Shown piece after piece: positions 1 through 6,818 of a stretch of 6,849 bases of DNA. Position 1 is the first letter of the stretch. Each line of letters begins with the position of its first letter. This stretch comes from an uncultured Bacilli bacterium (GTDB taxonomy: Bacteria; Bacillota_I; Bacilli_A; RF39; UBA660). A model generated the notes under the pieces. That model was not told the origin of the DNA. It was given only the letters and a program-made list of their open reading frames with translations, and did not search any database. The position numbers and the translations under genes were made by a program. The stretch is taken from NCBI GenBank assembly GCA_948629335.1, contig CAPHZB010000069.1, forward strand, positions 1 to 6,849, read 5' to 3'.

Positions 1-1005
1 ACTGTACAGAATGCATTAGATGATTTATATAATAAAGCGAATTATGGGAATGCGAGTGCTTCTCAAATATTGAAAGGAAGAACTGCTTTAGTAGGTGGGA
101 AACAAATAACAGGAACTTATGTAGCACCAACCCTGTCTAGTCAGACGCCTGGAAACGCAACAGAGGCAGATATATTAAAAGATAAAATAGCTTGGGTAAA
201 TGGAAATAAAATAATAGGAACAGGGTCTAAAAGTAATCAAAAATTATCCTATATACTAAAAGTAGGGGATTATGTGAAATATGTACCTAGTAAAGAAACA
301 TACACTATCTCAGGAGAAGAAACGGGGTATGGAGGTGACATATATAATTCTGCAGGCTTTGATTTTGATAATTGTAAATATATCTTTACAGATCAAATTA
401 TTCATCCTAGTAGACTTACTTTATGGAGGGTTATAAAAATAAATAATGATGGAACGATAGAAGCTATTTCTGTTAATGCTTCTATAGATGATGTATATTT
501 TAGATATCTTAGCGGGGTGAGTAGTAGTAAGTGTCCGCAAAACTTTATACCCATTGGTTATAGAAATTATGTGGGAGTTTTAAACAAAATTGCTGCATCT
601 TATGAAACAGAGGGAATAACAATAGGTTCAAGGCATATGGGTTATGATGGAACACAACAAGAATATTTAACAGATAATGAATTTTACCCTGATGAGGGAT
701 ATAAAACGGATGTAGAATTGGTAAAAAGTGTTTTTGGAAGTATTGGAATAAGTGGAACATATTATTATGTAGCTTCTCGGTGTGGTGTTGGTGTAAACGG
801 AAACCGGCAATATCATATTGTTAAACCCGATGGTAGTGTGGTATGCGATCACACTTTAGGTGGAACTGGATGGAGCATGCCAGTTGATTCTTCTTTTGAA
901 GTACGGCCCATTGTCGTTTTTAAATCTGATGCAGTCGTTTACGGTGGAGTAGGAACAGAAGAAAGTCCATGGATTTTAACGAAATCAGTAAGTCCTTGGA
1001 AATAG
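1..1005 (+). CDS. Modular surface/prepilin-like protein, 5' end cut by window edge
   Basis: The frame is open from the first base, so the gene starts upstream and 334 residues are visible. A TTG at position 70 falls inside a repeat and is not a credible start. Visible residues 18-39 and 53-74 are two copies of a 22-residue repeat of the type seen in phage tail-fibre and surface proteins (ILKxxxAxVxGxxIxGT). After them comes a module starting near residue 88 (VGDYVKYVP), then LWRVIKINNDG near 141, YRNYVGVLNKIA, TIGSRHMGYDG, YYYVASR near 254, RPIVVFKSD near 302 and GTEESPWIL near 318. From memory this order matches C-terminal modules of many gut Firmicutes surface or prepilin-like proteins, resembling DUF6273/FISUMP-type domains. 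The N-terminus, which would show a prepilin leader or signal peptide, is not in the window. No enzymatic residues are recognisable; an extracellular role is inference. A terminator follows 50 bp after the stop. Confidence 0.8.
   Translation, partial: TVQNALDDLYNKANYGNASASQILKGRTALVGGKQITGTYVAPTLSSQTPGNATEADILKDKIAWVNGNKIIGTGSKSNQKLSYILKVGDYVKYVPSKETYTISGEETGYGGDIYNSAGFDFDNCKYIFTDQIIHPSRLTLWRVIKINNDGTIEAISVNASIDDVYFRYLSGVSSSKCPQNFIPIGYRNYVGVLNKIAASYETEGITIGSRHMGYDGTQQEYLTDNEFYPDEGYKTDVELVKSVFGSIGISGTYYYVASRCGVGVNGNRQYHIVKPDGSVVCDHTLGGTGWSMPVDSSFEVRPIVVFKSDAVVYGGVGTEESPWILTKSVSPWK
52..222 (+). repeat. Two 22-residue tail-fibre-like coding repeats
   Basis: Copy 1 is encoded at 52-117 and copy 2 at 157-222, both 66 nt, separated by a 39-nt Pro/Ser/Thr-rich linker. 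Identical positions in the protein include the initial Ala, the Ile-Leu-Lys core, a Lys or Arg before a Thr/Ile-Ala pair, Val-x-Gly, Ile and the final Gly-Thr. The DNA copies have diverged, so this is an old protein-level repeat and not a recent duplication. Similar short repeats are known from phage tail and bacterial surface proteins; their exact role is not known to me. Confidence 0.7.
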
Positions 1006-1054
1006 AATAGTACACATGAATTAAAACATTTTATTTTCATAATGAATTGACTAT

Positions 1055-1092
1055 AAAAAAGTTCTGTAAAATTGGTTTATAGAACTTTTTTT
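1055..1092 (+). terminator. Intrinsic terminator after the surface-protein gene
   Basis: The left arm is 1055-1070 and the right arm 1076-1091, with 16 paired positions including one G-U wobble, a 5-nt loop (ATTGG) and a run of seven T at 1086-1092. The core GTTCT/AGAAC is the strongest part. The A-rich left arm pairs with the T tract, so the hairpin could also work for transcripts from the opposite strand, although no minus-strand gene faces it here. Confidence 0.88.
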
Positions 1093-1100
1093 CCTATATA
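1072..1100 (+). promoter_or_regulatory. Putative sigma-A-type promoter for polC
   Basis: A TTGGTT hexamer (1072-1077) lies 17 bp before TATATA (1095-1100), followed by an A-rich start region; TAAAAT at 1109-1114 is an alternative -10. The -35 would lie in the loop and inner right arm of the preceding terminator, a compact arrangement. In such AT-rich DNA, -10-like strings are common, so this is only a candidate. It is supported mainly by the need for a promoter between a strong terminator and polC. Confidence 0.4.
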
Positions 1101-1134
1101 AAATTTGATAAAATGATACATAGGGTGAAGCTGT

Positions 1135-4100
1135 ATGCAAAATAAATTAGAAATACTTTTGGATAAATTGGAATTTAAAGATAGAATAGAGTTTGAAGGA
1201 GGGAGTTTAACTAAAATAGTAGGGAATCATACAAAGACAAAATATACATTTTATATTACTTTAAAAACAAATTTGCACGTTACTACACTAGAAATGTTTT
1301 TAAAAAGAATAAGAGAAGTATTTGTTGATGTAACAGGTATTGAAGTTATTTTTGATATAGAAGAGGAAGATAAAGAAAAAATAAATGAATATTATCAGGC
1401 GTTTATTGAAAGAAAAATGAAAGAATTTCCACTTTTAGAAATGGCAAAAGAAAATGTCGTTTATTTAGAAGAACATAAATTAATAATAGAGGTTTCAAAT
1501 AAAGCAGAACAACTGAAATTAACTGGAATCGAAAGAGAACTCACAAAATATTTAGTATCCTCTGGATATCAGATTGATAAGATTAGTTATAAGATTGATG
1601 AAGAAAAAAGTAAAGCAGTACTTACAGAAATAGAAAAATTAAAAGAGACAGTAGAAGTGAAGGAGACTCCTAAAACAGAAGAGATTTTAAAAGGAAAAGA
1701 AATCAGTGGAAATATTACCCGAATAGCGGACATTTTATATGAAGAACCGAATGTGATTGTAGAAGCAAAGATATTTGGAATTGAGGATAAAGAACTAGCA
1801 AACTTTACTTTATTTACTCTAAAAATTACTGATGGAACAGATAGCATGTTTGCAAACGTATTTGTAAAAAAAGATGCAAGTGAAGAATTGAGTATTATTA
1901 AAAAGAAACTAAAAAATGGTTCTTGGTATCGATTTAGGGGGAAGGTACAAAATGACAATTTTAAACATGAACTTGTTTTATCAGTGTATGATGTTACATG
2001 GATTAGCCGAGAAGAAGCACAAATAGTAGATGATGCTAGCGTAAAAAGAGTTGAATTACATGCGCATACTATGATGAGTCAAATGGATGGTGTAACAAAA
2101 CTAGATTTAGGAAAACATACCTGTGAACTTGTTGAGAAAACAATACGCATGGGTTATAAAGGAGTTGCTATTACAGACCATAACGGTTGTCAAGCATTTC
2201 CTATTTCATTCGGAATTATTAAATCTCATAATAAAAATATTCGAAAAGCCATTAAAGCGAAAATAGAAGAATTAGAAACAAAAATCAGTGAAGAGACAGA
2301 TGTAGAAGTACGAGCAAGTTTAGAAAGGGAACTAGAACAAAAAAGAGAAGAACAAAAAAATCCTCCTATTTTTAAAGGAATCTATGGTACAGAACTAACC
2401 CTTGTAGATGATACAATTAATATTGTAGTAAGACCAACAGATGAGGAATTAGTTCATAATACTTATGTTGTATTTGATACCGAAACGACAGGATTTAATG
2501 CAGGTGGATCTGACCAAATGATTGAAATAGGTGCTGTAAAAATAAAGGATGGGGAGATTGTAGATAGGTTCGATGAATTGATTGATCCAAAAAGGCATAT
2601 TCCAGATAAAATTACAGAACTTACTTGTATTACTGATGAAATGGTGCAAGGAAAGGATGATGAAGAAACTGTTACCAAAAGATTTTTGGAGTGGACAGGA
2701 AATCTACCAATGGTAGCTCATAATGCAAAATTTGATATTTCCTTTATTGAAATGTCTATGAAAAAATACCACTTAGGAACGTTTACAAATACAGTGATCG
2801 ATACCTTAGAATTATCTCGTGCCTTGGATCAGGGATTTTCAAGACATAGTTTGTCTGCACTTGTAAAAAGGTATGATGTACCTTGGGATGAAGATGCACA
2901 CCATAGAGCGGATTATGATGCCGAAGGAACTGCTTATGTTTTTCATAAAATGTTAAAGAAACTAGAAGCACAAAGATTTGAGAAAATTAGTGATTTAAAT
3001 AAATTAATTTCTAAAGAAGAAATTCATAAATTTGGTCGAACCTTCCATTTCAATGCACTTGTTTTAAACCAGACAGGTCTTAAAAACTTATTTACTATTA
3101 TTTCTTTAGCAAATACAACTTATTTATATAAGACACCAAGAATATTAAGAAGTAAACTAGAAGAACTGAGAGAAGGATTATTAATTGGTAGTGGTTGTTA
3201 TGAATCAGAAGTGTTTCTAGAAGCAAGGAGTAAAGAGGGAGAAGAACTAACCAATATTATCAATTTTTATGATTATGTAGAAGTGCAACCTCCTGAAGTT
3301 TACGGACATTTAATACAACTAGGGGACTTTAAAAATGATACAGAATTAAAAGAACATATCAAGAAGGTCATTCGAACGACGAAAGAAGCTGGGAAAATGA
3401 TTGTAGCAACGGGAGATGTACATCATTTTACACGAGAGGATAAAATTTATAGAGAAATTATCGTTAATCAAAAAGTTCCTGGAGGAGGAAGACATCCTCT
3501 TGCAAAGAAAGACATAAAAAATATTCCATCACAACATTTTAGAACGACAAATGAAATGTTAGAAGATTTTTCTTTTTTAGGAGAAGAACTTGCTTATGAA
3601 ATCGTTGTAGACAATACAAATAAAATAGCAGATATGGTAGAAGAAATAGAAGTCATTCCTGATACAGGAGGAACGCCTTTTTCCCCAAGAGTCAAAAGTG
3701 ATGATGAAACTTCTTACTTAGACTGTCCAAGAGTTGTAACAGATTTGGTTTATACAAAAGCTCGTCATTGGTATGGAGAGGTTCTACCTTATTCCATCGA
3801 GGAGAGAATTGCAACTGAGCTTTATGGAGATATTGTATTAAAATCAATTCAAAGTAAACTTTCTTCTTTAGAAGGAGAAGAATTAGAGCGCGCCAGCTTT
3901 AAGGAACTTCATGAAGTAATATTAAAAGGATTTGATGCTGTAAAAGAAGTTGTAAAAGAATATTTAAAGAATGAATCAGAAGAAGAGATAACTGAAGAAG
4001 AATTAGAAAAAAAATTAAAAAAATCACTTGGAGGAGTCATTGGTGCTGGATTTGACCCTATTTATTTGATAGCACAGCGCCTAGTAAAACACTCCAATGA

Positions 4101-5817
4101 TGAGGGCTTTCTAGTAGGTTCTCGTGGTTCGGTTGGTTCTTCCTTTGTTGCAACATTAATGGGAATTACCGAAGTCAATCCACTTGCAGCACATTATCGA
4201 TGTGAAACATGTAAACTAAGTATTTTTGATGATGACGAGGGAAATCCCTTAGGTTCTGTTTATTCATCTGGTTTTGATTTACCTGATAAAATGTGTCCAA
4301 ACTGTCATACACCAATGATTAAAGATGGACAAGATATGCCATTTGCGACTTTTCTAGGATTCAACGCAGATAAAGTACCTGATATTGACCTTAATTTTTC
4401 AGATTTAAATCAAGCAAGTACTCATGCATATACTAAAGTATTATTTGGTGCAGATAATGTATATCGTGCTGGAACGATTGGAACAGTTGCCGATAAAACA
4501 GCTTATGGTTATGTTAAAGGGTATTGTGAAGAAAAGGGTGTAGAAATGCGTACAGCTGAGGTTGAGCGTTTAGCAGCAGGTTGTACAGGTGTTAAGAGAA
4601 CAACGGGACAACACCCAGGGGGAATCGTTGTTATTCCTGACTATATGGATTGTTTTGACTTTACGCCATTTCAGTTTCCAGCAGAAGATCCAACATCTCC
4701 TTGGCGAACAACACATTTTGATTACCATTCTATTGAAGAATGTGTATTAAAATTGGATATTCTAGGGCATTCTGATCCAACTCAATTACGTTTAATACAA
4801 CTTCAATCAGGAACCGATATTATGAAAGTTCCTATGGATGACAAAGAAACGATGAGTATTTTTACATCAACAGAGGCATTGGGAGTTACAACAGAACAAA
4901 TTATGTGTAATACAGGAACGCTTGGAATTCCTGAATTTGGTACCCCATTTACGATTCAACTTGTAGAAGATACAAAACCAACTACTTTTGCAGAACTTGT
5001 TAAAATTTCAGGTCTTTCTCATGGTACTGATGTATGGCTTGGAAATGCGCAAGAATTAATTAAGAACAATATTGTTCCATTTAAAGAAACGATTGGCTGT
5101 CGTGATGACATTATGGTTTATTTAATGTATCGTGGTCTTGCTCCAATTAAATCGTTTAAAATTATGGAGTTTGTTCGTAAAGGAAAAGCAAGTAAAGATC
5201 CAGTTACATGGAAAGAACATAAAAAGACAATGGAAGATGCAAATATTCCAGATTGGTTTATTGATTCTTGTGAAAAGATTAAATACATGTTTCCAAAGGC
5301 CCATGCAGCAGCGTATGTAATCAGTGCATTTCGGATTGCTTGGTATAAGGTACATATGCCCGTTTATTTCTATGCATCTTGGTATTCTTCTAAGGCAACA
5401 GATGTTGATGTAGAATCTATGATTGACGGATATGATGCAATTAAAGACAAGGTTATTGAAATTAAAAATAAAGGGTATGATGCAACCAATAAAGAAAATG
5501 GACAACTTGAAAGTTTACGTGTTGCCCTAGAAGCAACTGCACGTGGTATGAAATTCGCACCAATTGATTTATACCAAAGTGAAGCTACTGTATGGAAAGC
5601 AATCAGTGATACAGAGATTCTACCTCCGTTTAACTCAATTGAAGGACTTGGAGATGTTGTTGCTAATGTTATTGTAGAGGAAAGAGAAAAACGTGCATTT
5701 TTAAGCATTGAAGATTTACAAAAGAGAGGAAGAGTTTCACAGACATTGATTGAAAAAATGCGTTCTATGGGGATTTTAGATGGAATGGACGAATCAGCGC
5801 AATTAACTTTGTTTTAA
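1135..5817 (+). CDS. polC: DNA polymerase III alpha subunit, Gram-positive type (PolC)
   Basis: PolC is the replicative polymerase of low-GC Gram-positives, extending DNA and proofreading 3'-5' with the sliding clamp at the fork. The domains occur in the expected order. The N-terminal region is ~1-180 and the OB fold ~187-295. The PHP domain has HAH 309-311, TDH 347-349, GTE 418-420 and GDVHH 760-764. A DEDDh exonuclease is embedded in it (D448, E450, D534, H590, D595). The polymerase core has SRGSVGSS 996-1003, zinc cysteines 1023/1026/1054/1057 and catalytic Asp 1083, 1085 and 1208. A helix-hairpin-helix region lies near 1498-1535, and the C-terminal QLTLF resembles a clamp-binding pentapeptide. 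The ATG follows GGTGA at 1124-1128. At 1560 residues it exceeds B. subtilis PolC (about 1437 from memory), mainly through insertions near 368-411 and 897-962. It stands alone between terminators, without the nusA/proS-type neighbours often seen. All catalytic residues are present. Confidence 0.98.
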   Translation: MQNKLEILLDKLEFKDRIEFEGGSLTKIVGNHTKTKYTFYITLKTNLHVTTLEMFLKRIREVFVDVTGIEVIFDIEEEDKEKINEYYQAFIERKMKEFPLLEMAKENVVYLEEHKLIIEVSNKAEQLKLTGIERELTKYLVSSGYQIDKISYKIDEEKSKAVLTEIEKLKETVEVKETPKTEEILKGKEISGNITRIADILYEEPNVIVEAKIFGIEDKELANFTLFTLKITDGTDSMFANVFVKKDASEELSIIKKKLKNGSWYRFRGKVQNDNFKHELVLSVYDVTWISREEAQIVDDASVKRVELHAHTMMSQMDGVTKLDLGKHTCELVEKTIRMGYKGVAITDHNGCQAFPISFGIIKSHNKNIRKAIKAKIEELETKISEETDVEVRASLERELEQKREEQKNPPIFKGIYGTELTLVDDTINIVVRPTDEELVHNTYVVFDTETTGFNAGGSDQMIEIGAVKIKDGEIVDRFDELIDPKRHIPDKITELTCITDEMVQGKDDEETVTKRFLEWTGNLPMVAHNAKFDISFIEMSMKKYHLGTFTNTVIDTLELSRALDQGFSRHSLSALVKRYDVPWDEDAHHRADYDAEGTAYVFHKMLKKLEAQRFEKISDLNKLISKEEIHKFGRTFHFNALVLNQTGLKNLFTIISLANTTYLYKTPRILRSKLEELREGLLIGSGCYESEVFLEARSKEGEELTNIINFYDYVEVQPPEVYGHLIQLGDFKNDTELKEHIKKVIRTTKEAGKMIVATGDVHHFTREDKIYREIIVNQKVPGGGRHPLAKKDIKNIPSQHFRTTNEMLEDFSFLGEELAYEIVVDNTNKIADMVEEIEVIPDTGGTPFSPRVKSDDETSYLDCPRVVTDLVYTKARHWYGEVLPYSIEERIATELYGDIVLKSIQSKLSSLEGEELERASFKELHEVILKGFDAVKEVVKEYLKNESEEEITEEELEKKLKKSLGGVIGAGFDPIYLIAQRLVKHSNDEGFLVGSRGSVGSSFVATLMGITEVNPLAAHYRCETCKLSIFDDDEGNPLGSVYSSGFDLPDKMCPNCHTPMIKDGQDMPFATFLGFNADKVPDIDLNFSDLNQASTHAYTKVLFGADNVYRAGTIGTVADKTAYGYVKGYCEEKGVEMRTAEVERLAAGCTGVKRTTGQHPGGIVVIPDYMDCFDFTPFQFPAEDPTSPWRTTHFDYHSIEECVLKLDILGHSDPTQLRLIQLQSGTDIMKVPMDDKETMSIFTSTEALGVTTEQIMCNTGTLGIPEFGTPFTIQLVEDTKPTTFAELVKISGLSHGTDVWLGNAQELIKNNIVPFKETIGCRDDIMVYLMYRGLAPIKSFKIMEFVRKGKASKDPVTWKEHKKTMEDANIPDWFIDSCEKIKYMFPKAHAAAYVISAFRIAWYKVHMPVYFYASWYSSKATDVDVESMIDGYDAIKDKVIEIKNKGYDATNKENGQLESLRVALEATARGMKFAPIDLYQSEATVWKAISDTEILPPFNSIEGLGDVVANVIVEEREKRAFLSIEDLQKRGRVSQTLIEKMRSMGILDGMDESAQLTLF

Positions 5818-6273
5818 AAAATGTTAAAATTAAAGGTTCCCTTAAGATATTACACTATTTTTACTTTAAAACAAATAATGATTTAATTTATAAGCAAGTT
5901 TCAAAAAAGTATTGATTTAAAAGGGAATAGAACTGATTCCCAAAATATAGAAAAATAACTAAGTAGTTGAAAAAAGTGGAGATAAAAGCCTTATAAAACA
6001 GTAAAAATAATAATATATTTAAGAAATATTCATTATAAGTAATGGAAGAATATTTGTTTTAGTAAGCGCAAAAATGGTTGTTGGTGCACCTATAAGCAAT
6101 ATGGATACTTATTTTATAAGTTCTTTGTTGTTTCGCGGTGCATTTCCATATTCTGTTGGCTTAAAATATATACAAAATTCAAACAAATTCAATCACAGTT
6201 TTGCACAAAAATTAATACAATATTACCAGGCTATAGCAAATAATAGTTTATAAAAGTAATATTAATCTAAAGC
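5818..6273. other. Long mostly non-coding region after polC
   Basis: About 455 bp without a convincing full gene. No tRNA, rRNA or CRISPR repeat is visible. It holds several short inverted repeats: GGGAAT/ATTCCC with a 7-nt loop (5923-5941, no T run), AAATATTC/GAATATTT (6024-6031 with 6048-6055, with an inner ATTA/TAAT pair, then GTTTT), ACTTAT/ATAAGT (6107-6121) and AATATGGA/TCCATATT (6098-6105 with 6145-6152). Some may be weak terminators for polC, but chance is a real alternative in such AT-rich DNA. No clear intrinsic terminator lies directly after the polC stop, so transcripts may run to the one at 6274. The region also contains the small open frame described separately, which suggests a decayed gene. 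Confidence 0.5.
6023..6253 (+). pseudogene. Unrecognised open frame, possible 3' remnant of a decayed gene
   Basis: The frame is open from just after a TAA at 6020-6022 to a TAA at 6251-6253, 76 codons in all. The only ATG that would open a sizeable product is at 6074, giving 59 residues, and no Shine-Dalgarno sequence precedes it. The peptide reads more like protein than the surrounding DNA: it contains VVGAPISNMDTYF, LFRGAFPYSVGLKYI and FAQKLIQYYQAIA, with balanced hydrophobic and aromatic residues and an amphipathic C-terminal helix. I do not recognise the family. It may be the tail of a lost gene, a small real gene, or chance. Its stop lies about 20 bp before the terminator at 6274-6304, which fits a former gene 3' end. 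Confidence 0.3.
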
Positions 6274-6304
6274 AAAAAATACTTTTAACGTAAGTATTTT
6301 TTTT
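6274..6304 (+). terminator. Intrinsic terminator before the Fic module
   Basis: The left arm AAAAAATACTT (6274-6284) pairs perfectly with AAGTATTTTTT (6292-6302) around a 7-nt loop, and eight T run from 6297 to 6304. The stem is AT-rich, so it is weaker than the one at 1055-1092. It separates transcripts from polC or the intergenic open frame from the promoter immediately downstream. The A-rich left arm could allow some function on the opposite strand. Confidence 0.75.
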
Positions 6305-6316
6305 AATCTTCAAATA

Positions 6317-6345
6317 ATGATATATTAATGAATCTGTGGTATAAT
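6317..6345 (+). promoter_or_regulatory. Strong extended -10 promoter of the antitoxin-Fic unit
   Basis: A consensus TATAAT at 6340-6345 is preceded by TGG, forming an extended -10. An ATGATA hexamer at 6317-6322 sits exactly 17 bp upstream and matches TTGACA at four of six positions. Transcription would begin near 6352, about 30 nt before the antitoxin ATG. No clear operator dyad overlaps it, so autoregulation cannot be read from the sequence. Confidence 0.75.
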
Positions 6346-6382
6346 AGATATATCGAAAAACTTGAGAAAGCGAGTGATTTTA

Positions 6383-6574
6383 ATGGATAATAAAAATCAA
6401 ATTGAAAAAGAAATCCAAGAAAAAATAAAAAAGGTTGATGGTGCTATGGCTCAAGAGGGTATGCCATTAACTCAAGAAATAAAACAGAAACTTTATAATT
6501 GCATAACTGGGAAGTCAACAACTGAAATAGAACGAAATAAGGTATTAGAAAAGTATAGGAGAATCTATGGATAA
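6383..6574 (+). CDS. VbhA-type antitoxin of a Fic toxin-antitoxin module
   Basis: This 63-residue, helix-rich protein fits the VbhA-like antitoxin family. Such antitoxins bind the partner Fic toxin in the cytoplasm and place an inhibitory helix carrying (S/T)xxxE(G/N) into its ATP pocket; the Glu pairs with the second Arg of the Fic motif. Here the equivalent is A21-x3-E25-G26, followed by MPLTQE (27-32) and the family-like GKST...EKYRR tail. Glu and Gly are kept but Ser/Thr is Ala, an unusual change. The ATG at 6383 was chosen over the TTG at 6362, because the TTG would lie only about 10 nt after the predicted transcript start with no ribosome site. The ATG is preceded by a weak Shine-Dalgarno-like GAGTGAT. 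The end overlaps the fic start by 8 bp, a sign of coupled translation. Identification rests on motif plus neighbour. Confidence 0.8.
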   Translation: MDNKNQIEKEIQEKIKKVDGAMAQEGMPLTQEIKQKLYNCITGKSTTEIERNKVLEKYRRIYG

Positions 6575-6818
6575 TAAATACAAATATACTTATCTTAAAA
6601 CTGCTGATTATTGTTATAAAGGTGATGATGTATTTAATAAATTAAAAAAAGAAAAATACTTTTTAGATTTTGATAATGAAACAATATTAAATAAATTAGT
6701 GGAATTATTTGCAGATATTAATGCTTTACACCCTTTTCGTGAAGGCAATGGTAGAAGTCAAAGAGTATTTATAGAATCACTTGCTAAAATAAATGGTATA
6801 GGCGTCTTCCAAAAATAA
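6567..6818 (+). CDS. Fic/DOC-family toxin, drastically shortened, probable pseudogene
   Basis: Fic enzymes usually transfer AMP from ATP to hydroxyl side chains of target proteins; toxins of this class are known to act on gyrase and topoisomerase IV. Residues 55-63 are a perfect HPFREGNGR motif, with catalytic His55, Glu59, Asn61 and Arg63, and Arg66 is the second Arg that an antitoxin Glu contacts. The product has 83 residues, whereas full enzymes of this type are near 200. The N-terminal ~19 residues (with YKYTY and DYCYKG) look like a normal family N-terminus. They then join directly to VFNKLKKEKYF, which normally lies just before the Fic motif, so roughly 90 central residues, including the target-docking flap, seem missing. 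The C-terminus ends about 20 residues after the motif. The start has AGGAGA at 6557-6562 and overlaps the antitoxin by 8 bp. Activity is doubtful. The same frame remains open after the stop to the window end. Confidence 0.8.
   Translation: MDNKYKYTYLKTADYCYKGDDVFNKLKKEKYFLDFDNETILNKLVELFADINALHPFREGNGRSQRVFIESLAKINGIGVFQK

Noticed and set aside
70..72. TTG as the start of the first gene
   Set aside because: The frame is open to the window edge and the TTG falls inside the first of two protein repeats, so the true start is upstream.
1587..1958. 123-codon minus-strand open frame within polC
   Set aside because: It is a shadow of polC codon use with low-complexity Ser/Phe content; the same holds for the other minus-strand frames in 2449-2971 and 5122-5708.
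5132..5320. 62-codon plus-strand frame inside polC
   Set aside because: It overlaps the highly conserved polymerase core in another frame and has no recognisable features.
1135..5817. Mycoplasma-type code (TGA as Trp) suggested by the AT-rich genome
   Set aside because: All Trp codons in the long polC gene are TGG and the frame contains no TGA, which is the standard code.
5811..5872. GTTTTAAA/TTTAAAAC inverted repeat at the polC stop as a terminator
   Set aside because: The arms are low-complexity AT with a loop over 40 nt and no T run after the right arm.
6083..6090. GGTGCACC palindrome as an operator
   Set aside because: A single 8-bp palindrome inside the possible gene remnant and far from a promoter; chance is the simplest explanation.
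6362..6382. TTG start giving the antitoxin seven extra residues
   Set aside because: It lies about 10 nt from the predicted transcription start with no ribosome site, and the added residues are not family-like; the ATG at 6383 is better placed.
6383..6578. Identical 12-nt ATGGATAATAAA at the antitoxin and fic starts, as a sign of duplication
   Set aside because: The identity ends after four codons (MDNK) and the proteins are unrelated, so coincidence or a shared favourable start sequence is more likely.
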